From positions 558,001 through 622,000 of the forward strand of contig VZSE01002702.1 in NCBI GenBank assembly GCA_013398275.1: a stretch of 64,000 nt of DNA, written 5' to 3'. The stretch is from Promerops cafer (taxonomy: Eukaryota; Chordata; Aves; Passeriformes; Nectariniidae). The position numbers and the translations under genes were made by a program. Within the stretch, counting starts at the first letter, position 1; each line of letters opens with the position of its first letter. The notes beneath the pieces were generated by a model. It did not search any database. It worked only from the letters and a program-made list of their open reading frames with translations, and was not told where the DNA came from. Positions 36,822 through 50,739 of the stretch are shown one piece after another.

Positions 36822-37679
36822 CTGTATAGAAACAAAATGATAATGTTTAGGCACTCAAACCTCTTACTGCATATGCATTTTTCATAGCATCTTAAGCATA
36901 CTGTATTTTGCCTAAGACACAATGGCCTGCTATTGTCTAAAGAAACCATGTAACAGATGACAAAGCTGTTAACTGGTGAGCAGATAAGGTAGGAATCAAC
37001 CACCAATATTCTTTTTCCCTCATGGTTGAATTCAAACGTCTGTATTAATTTCACCCCAGTGGAGTAATCTTCACTATGTTAAGTGACAAATTTAATAAAA
37101 GGAAAAACAAAACACTGAATATATTTAATAATCTAATTTATAGCAATACTATACATCCAGGTAGAATCAATCTTTATATAGTACCTTTTTATTTTAAGTT
37201 CTAGTCTTGCTTTTGCAACAAATGAACAAAGGAAAACTTAAAACTCCAAGCAAAGCAATGGCAGTTTTGATCCTGACAGATTTGGAGCAAATAACATTTA
37301 CATGATCAAGCTAATACAGCAGAATCTCATTAAAAACTTTGGTTTGACATTATCAAGATCGTGCATTTGTTAAGTCACACTGTGGCTTTATCACTGAACC
37401 AGCCCAAGGGGTACCTGCTTTTGCCACGCTCATTAAAAAATTATTAATTATGATAGAAGTCAATAAATAATAACAGGTGTATCTCACAGTCCTTTTAATC
37501 TGTAAATTGAAAATATGACCCAGAGGATGTAAACACAACACTCAATTTACTGACCGGAATACTTATTTCCAGAAATAGATAATTTTCCTAAGCAATCAAG
37601 GTAGCATCCTTGAGAAAGGGTCCCAAACATTCTTGCTCCCAGTTTCTACATACAAGGCTCAGAGCTGGCTCTCCCCTGG

Positions 37680-37719
37680 ACACACAAGGACACACAACCA
37701 CATATACATACACACACTC
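37680..37719. repeat. CA-rich simple sequence
   Basis: An interrupted CACACA/ACATA run of about 40 bases, low complexity. Confidence 0.7.
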
Positions 37720-38639
37720 CATGTTTATTGGTACTTACCCATTTCAAATCCCTCTAACAATTTAATTTTCAGGAAAGGTGTAAATGCTGTTAAATTATGA
37801 TGTATAAATTTTAAGCCCAGCCCTGCAATTCTCCCAAATACATACATATAAGTGTCCGTGACTCCTCCCAGAGAAATAGGATGCTCTACTCATTTTTTAA
37901 GCTTACAAATAAAAGCTGCCAGCAACAAAAACACATATTCTACAGAATGCTTCTTGTATAAAAGATTCAATATTTCCTCCATATTATAGAGCAGTTCTGC
38001 ATCACGCAAACAATCTTTCATTTCCATTTTGTTATGAAAGAACAGAGATAAAAGGAAGAGAAGTGATGAAATTGAGGGATGCCTTATTCGATATGAGTTT
38101 AATCTTATGGATATATGGAGACATTATATTGACATGATACTTCTGAAATCACAGATATTTGTTAATCTTTGCCCAGTGCTAATATTCAAATGGTGTCCCC
38201 AACTTGATTATGATGCTAAAATAATGCCTCAGCTTTCTGAAACCTAAGTTTCGTATTTTTGAAAGAGAAGACTAAAGCAAAATATTAGTCCTACTCTGTA
38301 TGGTCCTTCATCTCTTGACTTTTTTAACATTGTAAAGTCAGAAAACAGTTAAAAATACAGCTGTGAGCAAAAGATATATTGTATTGAGTTCATGTATTTT
38401 TGAAGTATTTTTAAGAATCAGAAAATAAAGGTAGAGGCTTTTTTTCTTAGCATCTCTGCTGTTGATTTGCCTTGTAGCAACTCCTTCAACACCTTTTTAA
38501 ATATGTGCAGAGTAGACATAATGTGAGCCAGAATCTTAGAAGTCTAAACAGGTTTTTAATTAGAAGTGTGGCCTGGGGGTTGGAGCAGAACTAGGACAGT
38601 GAGCTGAAAGCATGGTTTCTCTTCTCTGTTTAGCCCGTG

Positions 38640-38785
38640 CACTGCTGAGTGTTCTTGGCAACTCATTTGTTCTCCCAGCTTCAGTTTCCTCATCCACAAA
38701 ATGATACTGTGACACTTGTCATCTTTGAGTCCTTCATACCAGAAATACTTTGCAAGAGTTGAGCAACTGCCATTTATTATTTACC
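38640..38785 (-). mobile_element. MIR-like SINE fragment
   Basis: GTTCTTGGCAACTCATTTG, then AGCTTCAGTTTCCTCATCCA and CAAAATGATA, matches the reverse complement of MIR (TTGGGCAAGTTACTTAACC, CTCAGTTTCCTCATCTGTAA, AATGGGGATA). Further similarity continues to about 38785 (TTTGCAAGAGTTGAGCAACT). This is the clearest of the ancient SINE relics in the window. Confidence 0.6.
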
Positions 38786-40063
38786 AAAATATTGAGGAAA
38801 AAGAGGCAGCAAAAGTCAAACCAATATATTTGCATGCACTGATGGTGAGAAGTCAGAAGAGATCTTGTTCAAAATAAAAATGAGTATTTTCACACATGAC
38901 AGGCAGCTTGGATCAAATAGTTGAAAGTCAGGGCCATGGGCAAAACTAGGTCAATACAACTGGGTATCTACTGAATAGTAAGCTGTGCAGCTCAACAAAA
39001 TGTTGGCCCAGTTATTAATCCCTGTCTCTGATCAAGTCAGCAGATTTATGCCTAAAATGCTGCCATTGCTGTTTTATAATTTTGGCCTTTTGACAGCAAA
39101 ATTCACATTCTGCTCTTGGATGATTATGTTCAGAGGAAGTTCAGATAATAACAGGAAACTGTCAGAAGCTGTGATTAGAATGCAATGGGTTTCCACCCCT
39201 GCTCTTTTACCTAATCAGGTAATTTTGTTTATGACTCAGATTTGGCTGAATAGAGGCTGACCATCCTTAACATGTCTTTGTATTTCTTTCATATCTGAGT
39301 ACCCTGCAGAATCTGAAAGGTGGATGCAAGAACACCTAAGTGCTGTTGTCATTATAAAAATAACTTCTAGCCATTACTGTACTACAAAAGCTATAGGAAG
39401 TAGAATGTATATGCCAATTCACCTTAATATAATAAATATATTTTAACAAATATGTAATTGTTTACACTTGTGTAATATACTTAGAATGACAATGAAAAAA
39501 AGGGCTTATGATGGTAAAAAAGTTGATATAAAATTTAAGAAGTTGAAGTAGGAAAACTATTTCTTAAGGAAACCAACTACAATACCAGTCACTGCCCAGG
39601 TCATCTTTTAAGAGTGATGCAGCAATTAGTTACCTGCCAATACCTTATCAACACTCACTGAGAAGTCTAAGCTGAAGATGAGGATGTTACATAATTTATG
39701 ACCTGGTGTAAAAGTTACAATCAACCCTTAATATGATATATAAGGAGGTCTAAGAACAGCTGTTCCGATTTTTCTTGAATATGTGGGAAACAACTTTAGG
39801 AAAAATTCCTTTGACTCTGTTAAAAATATTTATGAATGTAGTTCCAGTACACATGGGAGAGCTCAAGACAAAATGCAGATAAATGCTGTAAAGGAGGCGA
39901 TGGAATCAATCATTTAAAGATGACATGATGATGGGAGAGTTGAGAAGTGAAAGCAAAGTAACTCAAATGTGAATGATGCTTGCTTGTAGTCAATGCACTC
40001 AGAATGTCTAGTTGTCTGCAGAAAACAGCAACTAAGGCAGAACTTATTTTTAAAATGGGGGCA

Positions 40064-40245
40064 GTTGGGCACTGGCACAGGCTCCCCAGGGAAGTGGTCA
40101 CAGCACCAAGCCTGACAGAGTTCAAGGAGCATTTGGACAATGCTCTCAGGCAGAGAGTGTGACTCCTGGGCTGTCCTGTGCAGGGCCAGCAGTTGGACTC
40201 GATGATCCTTGTGGGTCCCTTCCAACTTGTTTTGTGGTTCTGTGA
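40064..40245 (+). mobile_element. CR1 LINE 3' end, distinct subfamily
   Basis: GCACTGGCACAGGCTCCCCA, GGGAAGTGGTCACAGCACCA, GAGTTCAAGGAGCATTTGGA and GATGATCCTTGTGGGTCCCT, ending near TTCTGTGA. The AGGAGCATTTGGACAATGCT and CTTGTGGGTCCCTTCCAACT forms differ from the CATGGCAGGG-containing copies elsewhere in the window, so this is another CR1 subfamily. Plus orientation, antisense to DLG2. Confidence 0.92.
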
Positions 40246-40559
40246 AGATGTTTTATTTGGAGACAACAGATGGCACTCTGTAGCTACCCTGGAAAAAGTC
40301 TGACATGCAGTGTTTCTGAAATTCATGTTTCAGCCTCCAGCTTTAACTATTTATCCCATTTACAATTTTTTTTCTGTGATAAATACAGCTGAAGGTAACT
40401 TTGAAGGTGCTAACAAAGCGTACTAGCACTTCAATTTGGTGTGTGCATGTTTTATACCCTCCTGCAGCTCTATACCACATACAAACAGAGCAGAGCAGCA
40501 GGGGAAATCAAGCAGAAATTAGAAAGGAGTGTGAGATGAAAACATTCCTGGACTGACAG

Positions 40560-40705
40560 AAGACAGCAGAAGGGAGGGGGGAAAAGAGAAGGGAAAAAAG
40601 GAAAGAAAAGAGGAAAGAAAAGAGAAATCAGAATAAAGGGAGGCAGTGCCTCTGTAAAGGAGAACAGGGAAGGAAAAAAAAGGTAGGGAAATAAGAAAGG
40701 AAGAT
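40560..40705. repeat. GA-rich low-complexity tract
   Basis: A run of AGGGAGGGGGGAAAAGAGAA-type purine sequence, interrupted by a short non-purine segment near 40640-40660. On the DLG2 sense strand it is CU-rich, about 3.7 kb upstream of the first PDZ3 exon. The open frame on the minus strand here is rich in Phe, Pro and Leu purely because of the repeat. Confidence 0.8.
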
Positions 40706-41951
40706 TTACATTAATAGATCCAGGAGTAAAGGAGCAAATAAAGTGCTGCAATCCACACAAATTTACAAGCTGAGAAATCAATGGCAGAATCAATTTGGAT
40801 GGACTTGGTTACTTGCTTTAGGGAATGCATCAGATCAGATTCGGTAAACCACATTATAAATTGCAGGCCTGATGTAAGAACAAAGGATTAATAAATTAAT
40901 ATTTGAAAACAATAGGTAGTAATGAACCAAAGCAGATAAAATGTCAACACTTAAGAAAATGTCTTCTGTCATAAAAATGCAATGACCAAAAATAAATCAA
41001 AGTGCAGCATTTCTCTCCTTAACAGGTTTTTTTGGTTTATGCATGTTAATTTGATCACTATCTTGAAAACAGCAAGTGCTTTTTATTTACTACATTTGTA
41101 CTGAATATTTGGTTTAATCAGTTTACTTTTAACAAACACAAAACGACAAGACAAGAAATGTGACTATTACTATCATTCTTCTATAGACTGAAATCCATAG
41201 TAATTATAGATCTAATTTAAGAGATTAAAACTGGACTGATAAATGATGGGGAAGTGCTTTCTAAAAACAAGTAATTCTTATAATAATTAACTGAAAGAAA
41301 ATCCATTATTAAATTGTTTTTTTGCGCTGCTGGCAACATTAAAGAAAAGAGTCAGATTTAGTATTCATCTCAATTGACACGGCTCTGTCTTTCTGTTTCT
41401 TTTGTGCCATCTATAAAATTGGAGTGCTGACACGTTTTGTGCTTTTTGAAATATCTACAGAAACATTAAGCAACACTGGGTGCTTTCAAATATCAGACAC
41501 TAGGGATATCTTCAGTTTTATACAATCAATGAGGTATGTCAAATCTGCAGAGGCTTAGAAATATGTCTTTGATTTAGCTGCAGTTTTTTTGTGATTATGG
41601 CTTTTTAATTTTTTTTTTTCTTTTTGTTGTTGGTGGTGGTTTTTTGCCTTTCCTCCTCCCCCCAAACTGCCATTTTCTTCACAGGGGATGTTGAAAGCAT
41701 ACATAAATTCATCCATATGTTGCTTTGGTGTTATAATAACACAGATCACAGAAAGCCCAGAAGAATATTTATCTTATTGTTTGCAGTAGGGTCGCATCAA
41801 TATACAAGTCAGGGCCCACAGCCTTTGTAGGCTTATATAGTGCAAGAAAACCCATCCTAGCAACTTGAATCAGCAAATAGGAGGTAAAGTTGAAGTGTCA
41901 AGAAGTTGCATTTTTTGGGTAAAGTCACATTAGTATATCAGGGAGAAGAGC

Positions 41952-42228
41952 ACACAGGTACAACGGGAAATGGCTTTAAACTGAAACAGGGTGGATTTAG
42001 ATTAAATATTAGGAAGAATATATCTACTGTGAGGCTGGCGAGACACTGGCACAGGCTGCCCAGAGAAGCTGTGAATACCCAACCCCTAGAAGTGCTCAAG
42101 GCCAGGTTGAATGGGCATTTGAGCAACATGGTCTAGTGCAAGATAACCCTGCCCATGGCAGGGGTGGGGTTTGAACCAGATGATCTTTAAAGTCCCTTTC
42201 AACCCAAGCCACTCTGTGATTCTCTGAA
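41952..42228 (+). mobile_element. CR1 LINE 3' end, 5'-truncated
   Basis: It contains AATGGCTTTAAACTGAAACA, TAGATTAAATATTAGGAAGA, GAGACACTGGCACAGGCTGC, TGGTCTAGTGCAAGATAACC and TGCCCATGGCAGGGGTGGGG, then GATGATCTTTAAAGTCCCTT and a terminal TCTGTGATTCTCTGA. It is the longest CR1 copy in the window. Plus orientation. Confidence 0.95.
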
Positions 42229-44638
42229 AGAACCCACCCCAAATCTAAGGCAGCAAGGCCCCTTCTCTTGTGCAGTATAAATATGTTTGGCTTCTGACAT
42301 TCCAGAGTGTGAGCACTGAATTACCTTACAGACATTTGGCTAATCAAGCCATTTCTTTTTCACAACAGTATTTCCAGTTTTCCTCTCATGCTTCAAAAAA
42401 TTCTGATAAATACCTGTGTGTTTATTTCTGGCAATCAAAGGACAGTCATACTGGAAGAACCCAAAAAAAGGTGGTTCAAATAGATTGTTCATTCTTCACA
42501 GCATTGAACACAGGAAGATTGGAGGGACAGAGTATGTGCCAGCGTGTGTGATGGTTTAAAATCTGATTAGTCAAACAAGAGATAATATGAAATTCCAAGT
42601 GGTTGAAGGCCTGAAATATTCACACACACCTTTTTTAAAAGGCTTTGAGTTTTGGTGAAACAAAGCTTTCTTTATATGGATTTTCTTTCATACTTCTACA
42701 ACTTTCATAATTCTACAACTCTTGTTTCACACAAATGAAGAATTTGTCTGTACTGCTCTCATCTGTTATTTTGTTGTAATATCACTTCCACTGCATCTTG
42801 GCTTTTACTTTTCCTCTTATTATTCCCTCTTAGGCCTGGCAAAACCTTTCCATTATGTTGTGAAACAGCTCCACCCTTTGCTTTGCTCCCTAGCCCTCCC
42901 TCTCATTTCCCTTGGTTGCAGCGACCAAAGCACCCGGACCTGGCAGTGGCAGGGAGCTACAGACCTTCCTTTCTCAGCTCCCAGTCCTTCACCACCTCAT
43001 GGCACCTGCACACACCAGTGTCACCCCTGACCCTGTGAGCTCTGATCCCTGCTAGTGACTTTAATTAGTGTTATCCTACTTTCAATTATGATTGAAAATA
43101 ACAAAAACAAGGAAGACTTCCTCTTATCTACTGCTTTCACATTGTCCATCACAGTCCAGAGAGGTAACTTTGCCTGGATAAACTGAAACAATGTTGTGGC
43201 CTTCTAATTGTTTAGTGACTTATTTAATTTTAGCAAATATTGGTATACTAACAACTAAGCACTCAGCCTTTAATCAGATTTACATTTATCAGGTTGCATA
43301 GTAAAATATCACTTTGCCTACTAAAGTCACCCTGTCTGCGTGAAACAAGCATTTTGTCAGTTTATTTGACAATGGATTCCTGGGCATTTCTTGTTCATTA
43401 AACATGTAAAAGCAATGTTTTATTCTAATTTTAATACTGACTACAATTTTAATGCATTTATTCTGCAAACATCATGTCTAAATTGTCACAAACTTTTAAG
43501 AATACTTAATATGAGGGAACCTACTGGGAGCCTGTCAGGCTTCAACCTGACTGATGCATGTGTGATTGCACTGGGTTATATTTTGCAACTGGTTTTGTTC
43601 TGTAGACAGACCTCTGGACTTTAACAATCTTTCATTTTATCTTTTGTAGAGAAATTAAAGCCTGCACACCAGGACAAGTTTTCTGCTTGCAGATAGCGAG
43701 ATGGAATTGGCATACAGGAATAATCTTTTTGATTTGAAAAACTGGTCTGCATTTTTACCATGACACCTGACATTTACTTCACATGCACAGTAGTCTGTCT
43801 CCTGGGTTTGAGAAATCTCATTGATTTTTAGAGAGATAATGCAGGACAGCTAATATACTCTTTAGCTCTATAAGGGATATGATTATTCCTGTCTGCTTGT
43901 TCATTTATCCTACGTCTCACATAACCACTTATCTCTCTTACCTGTTCCAAGAGGTATGTTATTTACATGCTAATAATGAAAATAAATCCTGCAAACTGCA
44001 TCTCTGTACCACATGCTACACCCAGCACAGACAACTCCACACTAGAAAGATTTGCTTTGCATCTTGCTTTTAAAAACTATTGGTTCCATCCTGGTACCGC
44101 TGTTCTAAAAACTATTTCTTACAGCATTCAATAGCTCTATTTACCAAGAATGCTCCAGCTTTACAGTTTGTAAACAAAGCTGGATGAGATGAAACTGGTG
44201 AGAGGCAACAGAATTGCACTACTAGGAGACAGGAAGTATTCAAATGCTCAGAGAATACCTAAAAATAGCAGTGCCTCTAAACCACGTTTCGAAATATCAA
44301 TACACAGACCTCTAGTAGCAAGCATCTGAAATTACTTTATAGAAGACACTTCTGAAACAAAAAGCATTCTGTAATATCTGTCCTATTCAGAATAAAAATT
44401 CTTATCCTTAGTCATGGTTCAAATGCTGTTTATTTATGTATAAATATTTTTAGATATATTTCAGAGGCTCAGAGACATTGATAAGTCAAAAAGACTTGAT
44501 CAAATAAGGTGAAATCCCAGTTTCTAACAGTTGGCTGGTAGCATACAAAATTCAATTTAGTGGGGATGCCAAAAGCAGAGAGAATAGCTGTCAGACATCA
44601 CTAACATTTAAGCTTTGTGTGCTAATATGGCAGGATTT

Positions 44639-44650
44639 AAAAAAAAAAAA
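44639..44650. repeat. Short poly(A) run
   Basis: Twelve consecutive A residues; no adjoining retrosequence was recognised. Confidence 0.7.
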
Positions 44651-47600
44651 CAAGGGCTGTTTTCAACCAATATTTTTCCTATTTTGGATAGTCACAGCTA
44701 AGATTGTTCATTAAAATCACTTCAAAAAACTCAAACCAACAATGGTTTCAAATTCAAACATCAAAGTTTTCCTGGTTTTTAAACCATGCAAATAAAACAT
44801 CAGAGAAGTTGATAATGATGACCTCAAACACCTCTGAAGTTCATGCCTTTTTACACAGAATAAATCTGTACACCTCATGTACAGTTATTACACTGTGAAG
44901 AATATATGGCTTGAATATAAAGGAAAGAAAAATCTTTAAAGAAGTTTTTATTTTTCCCACCTGGCCACTCATTTTGTTGCTGGACATGAAGTCCACAAAA
45001 GCCCTCTCTAATAAAAAATATATTGGTTTACATGTTCATCCATCACCTTGTTGAAAAAAAGCTATTCAAGTTCTTTAAAAATCTGTTCTGGCCAGCTCTA
45101 TTATCACATATTCAACAGGGTGGAAAGGAGTGAATGCCAGCAAATGCAATTCCCTCTGTATTTCTTTAACCCTCCCAAATTTAGTTTTTCATTCATAGGA
45201 CCCAATAATTATATCACTTCAGTGACTCCACAGTCAGTCAGAGAGAGGCAGCATGCAGGGTACAAATGTCAGCGTGTGCCAGGGATGCCTTGCAGGTAAA
45301 GCAGCTGTTTAAAAAGTGCATCTCAAAAGCAATAAAGTGATTCTCCTAAATACAGGATTCTACTGATAGGGACATGGTTCCTAAAAGAGAAAAATATCTT
45401 TGTTTTGACCTCAAATTCTATTAGCTGTAAACATACTTAGCAGCATGGACTCCACAAAAACATTAGAACAAATAGAGCTTTAACATAATAAAATATTTAG
45501 GGCTGAGCTGATTACTCATTTCTGCTCAGCAGTGGAATAAGCTAACAGTCCCACTTTTCTATGTGAAATGAAATATGATGCAGTGTAAGTTGATTAGTAA
45601 TAATTACAAGCTGATGTTCTACCTCCTGAACAACAGGCGACCTGTGGTTATCAGTTGCAGATTTTCTGCACTCCAATGATTCACACACAATATATTCAAG
45701 TTGTCTGTGTGACTAGTACAGATTCTGCAATTTATCTAAAAATTCATTTAGAAAGATTGATTTCCAAATTTAAGTAGGAGTTTAAAGCTATGGGATGATT
45801 CCTAAATTAGTCCAGTAGACCAAGCCAGAAACATCATAATAGAATTTCCTTCCTTAAATCTCAATTGAGAAAATTACTTTTTTCTTCCCCTCCCCTTCCT
45901 TTTTCACCATCCAAATTGTTCTTGAAGCTCAGTTTTATTTCAAACATCAATTTATTCATGAGATGATTTGAAGAAGAGTCAGGGGAATTTATTATGACTC
46001 TCTGTTTGGATAAGAGAGATAAAGAAAAGAAATCTAAAAGGAGGGTGTTTAAGCATGGAGACTGCTTGCCCAGGACTTGAGCAATCTCCACGTTTTTGGT
46101 AGTCACAGCTTCACTGGACAAGACCCTGAGCAACCTGACCTACCTTAAAATTGGTCCTGTTTTGAGCATGATGGCTGGATGATGATGAGGGCTTTATTTA
46201 TAGAACTATCTTCCAGATGATAACCCTTGAGCCACGTGCACTTTTCCTGCATAATTCCATTATTCGATCTAATTTTCAATGAATAATTACCATAGCTGTT
46301 TTACATATTTTAAATAATCATATTTTAAAATCATAGCTCTAGATAAGAAATAAAAATTGAGACTTAGGAGAAAACCATTTCATGCTTCACTTAGGACAGG
46401 ATTATTTTACACATGGACCAATTTATTTTCTGACTGCACCACAGTGCAATTGTAATGGAAGCTAAAAGACAACAAGATGATATCTTTCTTCTGTGGAAAC
46501 TTTATAGTCTCACTTTTATCACAAGAAAGAAAAGCTTTGAAATATGAACTGAGAGCAGCCAATGATAAGTTATTACCCATGCCTACAGAGTTCCACATTT
46601 CTATGGGAGGGGATAAAAAAGAATTGACATTTTTTTAGACTATTCCAGTCAGTGCAAACAAAACCTGTGTTCCTGTGTTAAATATCAGTCTTTCTAATAC
46701 TGTAAAGATGCAAGAATATTATCTGTAGTTGTGAATTATTCGCATTTTACACCATTGTCTTAGTTAAAATTGAGGCTGCTGTGCACCCAGAGCTGTGTTC
46801 TACAGCTAACACAGATATTCACCAGCACAGGACTAATATTTTCTGTTAGTACTTCATCGTTCTTAGTTTTGGACACCGGTTTGTCAAAAAGAACTCATGC
46901 ATACATTAAGAAAACAGAGTACAACTTCACTGGGCTTTTCCATGGTAAGTGGGAAGATTTTACAGCTAACACAAGTAAATATTAACACTAGTCAAGTGAG
47001 ATGAATTAAAGAAATGCTATCCAATATATCTCCATGACAGATATTCTCATCTCCATGAAAACCAAACCTTTCAGTGTAAGCACCAAGAAAGGATCAGCAC
47101 TAATTTGAGACTTCATTGCTTCATCTCACAGACTTAAACACCGTGGTGTGCAAACCCACATCTAATGAACAGCTCTGTGTATGTGGGTAGTTCAGGGGTA
47201 CCTGACACCTCTACGGCAGCTTCAACAGAGAATCATCTTACCCTTCCACAGAAATGGTCCGCTGCAAGCTCACTGTGGGTGGACGCGTTGCAGTGCTGTG
47301 CTGGGAATGACTGTACGGCCAAGAAGAATAAAGAAAAGCATTTGTTAAAGAAATAGAAGTTTCTCTTGCTCTTACTGTCTCTAGCAGTTTAGCTAATGCC
47401 AAAATAGATACAACAATCAGATTGCTTTACACGTTTCTAAAGCATTTTGACTTCAGTGGTGCTCATCTGTTCAAAAAGGGCTTAATTGTACAATGTCTCT
47501 TGTTTAAATTCAGCTTTCATTTCCCATTAAGAGCAGAAAACAAAGATAATAACTCCCTGTTATCTCTCCTACTAATTTTTAAATATGTATATATTCACAC

Positions 47601-47802
47601 AGAGAGTTTGGTAATTTAAAATAACTTAAATGCTAATTATTCTACTAAATATACCAAACATACAATGCAAATTTAATTTCAGAACAAAAGGTAAAATAGC
47701 AAATGATAATATAATCAATCTAATTCTCAGTGTTTCTCAGTAAATGAGGACATGCATTCCTTAGAATTGCACCTTGATGTAATTCCACACTTGTTCTATC
47801 AT

Positions 47803-47857
47803 AGGAAAAAACCGTATTTTTTCTATAGCAAAACACAGACTCTGGAAAAAAAAAATT
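47803..47857. repeat. Left copy of a local direct repeat ending at an N
   Basis: A 55-base unit (AGGAAAAAACCGTATTTTTT ... GGAAAAAAAAAATT) recurs 113 bases later at 47916-47970 with only about two changes. With the flanking CTATCAT it can fold: ATAG-AAAAAA pairs with TTTTTTCTAT, leaving one bulged G. Confidence 0.88.
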
Positions 47858-47858
47858 N
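47858..47858. other. Single ambiguous base (N)
   Basis: The N lies directly after an A10TT run at the end of the left repeat copy. The sequence after the N (TTAAGCAGCTTGAGTCTTTC) is a degraded look-alike of the sequence after the right copy (TTGAACAGCCTGAGGTCTAA). That is consistent with misjoined or low-quality overlapping ends. Confidence 0.85.
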
Positions 47859-47915
47859 TTTTAAGCAGCTTGAGTCTTTCCACATGTATTTTTATTAATC
47901 TAGGACACAACATTT

Positions 47916-47970
47916 AGGAAAAAAATGTATTTTTTCTATAGCAAAACACAGACTCTGGAAAAAAAAAATT
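47916..47970. repeat. Right copy of the local direct repeat
   Basis: Second copy of the unit at 47803-47857, beginning AGGAAAAAAATGTATTTTTT. It is followed by ATTGAACAGCCTGAGGTCTA. Confidence 0.88.
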
Positions 47971-50739
47971 ATTGAACAGCCTGAGGTCTAATGGCTTCTC
48001 ATATGTTACACTGACATGACTAAGAAACCTGAATAATAATAATAATGTTAAAACGACACAGTATGTGCTAATTTCAGTATTATACTATGGTGTAATAGTG
48101 TTGTAAATACAAATGGATAAAACAGAGCATCAGTTTTGTGATAATAAATTGTACTCCTTATCCAAGACAACCTGTTTAAATAAAATACTAAAAGCAGAAA
48201 CATCTGGATGTATTTTCTGATTAGTTTAAATGACTACAGCACATAGTGAGGCCCAGCATTAATAATGCAAAGTACACAATAAAAATAAATCTTTATGTCA
48301 GTTTTATATCACTGATTCTAATAACTGAAGACTTTGTCCTGCTTTCAAGCTTTGCATATATCTCAAACTGCTTGTTCAGAAGCAACACATCCTATTTTCA
48401 TTAAAAGCTACTTCATTTGACATTGGTGAGCAACACATCTATTTTACATGAATTTCATCCTGTAGCATAGTCAGTACTGGCTGACAGAAAAGATGTCTTT
48501 TTTTTTTGTGATGTCACTGGACAAACAAAAGTCCTGCTGCCTGCTGTTATCTTCTGTTGTGACAATTGTACACTTGTTTTATGTTAATAAAATATTCATC
48601 CTTATTGAGAAGGTTTCAGAAGGTTTGTGAAAAAGTATATTCCCCTTCTAAGAAGAGCTGCAGAGCTTTTTATCTGTTTTATAGCAAAACTTACATAGCA
48701 GTATTTTAAGTTTCTGGGATCATGGTGTGAACAGAATAGCTGAGTTGGAAACACGTTGCAGAATATTATATGAATATTGGTTAAAATTTCACGTTAAGTT
48801 TGCATGTACAGGGAACTTTACACCTCACTCCTGCCAAGTGAGGGGTTCATCTATCTGCAATATTCCACGCATTAGAAAATCTTTTCCAAGCCTAGAGATG
48901 TGTGACACTATTCAAATGAGCCCTCACCTTCTTTCATGAAAACAGTTCAGAACTGGTGATATGAAAATTCATTTTCTTTTACATAATTATAAAAATCAAG
49001 TTTGATGCTTGATATAAGCTTGTGCCTTCTAAGGTATCATCATGAATATAACGACACCTTAAAGTACAAAACGCAATTTAATCATTGCTTGACACAGGTT
49101 GCTATTGGAGACAGAATAATAGTCTGATATGATTCCTAACTGACTTATTGAGAGGATAATCTCCCGGTGAATTCTATCAAACTGATGGAACCAGCAGAAA
49201 GAAGCTGTTTTCATCACATGCTTAATACACTTGTGCATTTGCCATGTCTTTTGCAGCACAGAAGAAATAAACCCTTTGAGCTGCTGCTCCCAACACTTTC
49301 TGTGATGAGTGCCTAAACATATCCCTGTTGAGATACGTAAGCGGAATAGCTTTAACTGACAGATCACAGTACTCAAGGTCTGACATGTTATAAAAATGCT
49401 ACCATTTCTCTGAAATTATACAGAATGAACCTCCTACTAGTTTGAATAAAATGAAGTAACAGTATTTCTATATACTACCCAGTACTACAGCCACACAAGA
49501 TCTGTAAAAGACTAGTTATAACTTAAATCTATTTTATTTTAGTTCATTGAGAATATACTGTTCTTGTAAGACAATTCGTAAGAGTGAAGGAACAAAGAAT
49601 GAGATTGTAAATTAATAATAAGGTGCAAAACTGGGAGCAAAGAATCCAACCTCTCTTTTTAATGGGTTTAAGCTGCATTTTGTTTTAAACTTATTTCTCA
49701 GGCAAGGCAAACCATTTCATAGCTTCATTAAATACTAAAAATAGAGCAGCCTGGTGTTCACGTATTTTTTAAAATGTTTATTATGAAAATAATAATATCA
49801 GTAAGTATTATCGAAACAAAAAGGTTAGTAGCCAGTCTCCTTAGCTTTAATTGTGTTCTAGGCCAAGAAAGCTCTGAAGACACTTTGGCTGTGTGGGTCA
49901 TGCTGAAACTGGAGGCAGCATCATAAACCCTTCTTCTTTCCCCACAGGGATCAGGTGAACCACCACCTTCCCTTCCCAAATGACGCTTGCACCCATACAC
50001 AATATGCCAGTGAAACCTCCATCTGGGATGAAACAATCATGTTAGGGAAATACTTATTGTGTTTTAAACTTCCATAATGCAAAAATATGGAAAGAACCAC
50101 CATTAAGGGATCAGACTGTATGATGCTCAAATCCGTTAATCCCAAAGTCTGCCTATTGCATTGACAGTAGAAGAAATAAGGTTGTTACAATCCAAAAGTT
50201 TTCCTCTTCTCTTTTGTTTGGATAAAACCAAGACACACTGTCTTTACAAAGAGAGTACTAGAAAACTCATTAGCTTTCCTCTCTCAACCCTCAACTTCTA
50301 TCAACAAAGAACAGTTGTCCTCTATTTGCTATAGCCCTGATTTAGGAACCCTATTGTTTTCAGGTATCTTTATTTTGACAAGTCAAAACTGACAGCACTG
50401 AAGTTATTTGCTTCCTAAATCAATTGACCTGCAGCTTCTCATAAAGAAGCAGTAAAGCAGCTGTGGCACAGGCTGGGTAGAGACCTCTCTGAACACTGGT
50501 TTTGGAGCAGCCATTCTTCAGCTCCCAATTCTGAAACTGCCACACAGAAGAAAAATATATAAACTCCATTTGTCTATCAACATGTTCTCTGCAGGAAAAA
50601 AAAATCCAAAACAAACAACAACAACAAAACAAAGCCCAAAACTAGAGCTCTGAGTTATTATTTGTCATTCACAATACTAAAACAAAAAAGAGTGATAAAT
50701 GCAATATTGAAAAAGTTCCACTGGAGACCAGTGAAGGGA

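Noticed and set aside
40470..40793. 107-codon Phe/Pro/Leu-rich minus-strand frame resembling a membrane protein
   Set aside because: The apparent hydrophobicity comes from reading a GA-rich low-complexity tract as CTTTTC codons.
49920..50040. GC-richer segment after a CCCCACAG-like acceptor, considered as an exon
   Set aside because: The acceptor would be on the plus strand, no donor or known protein sequence follows, and the minus-strand reading does not match DLG2.
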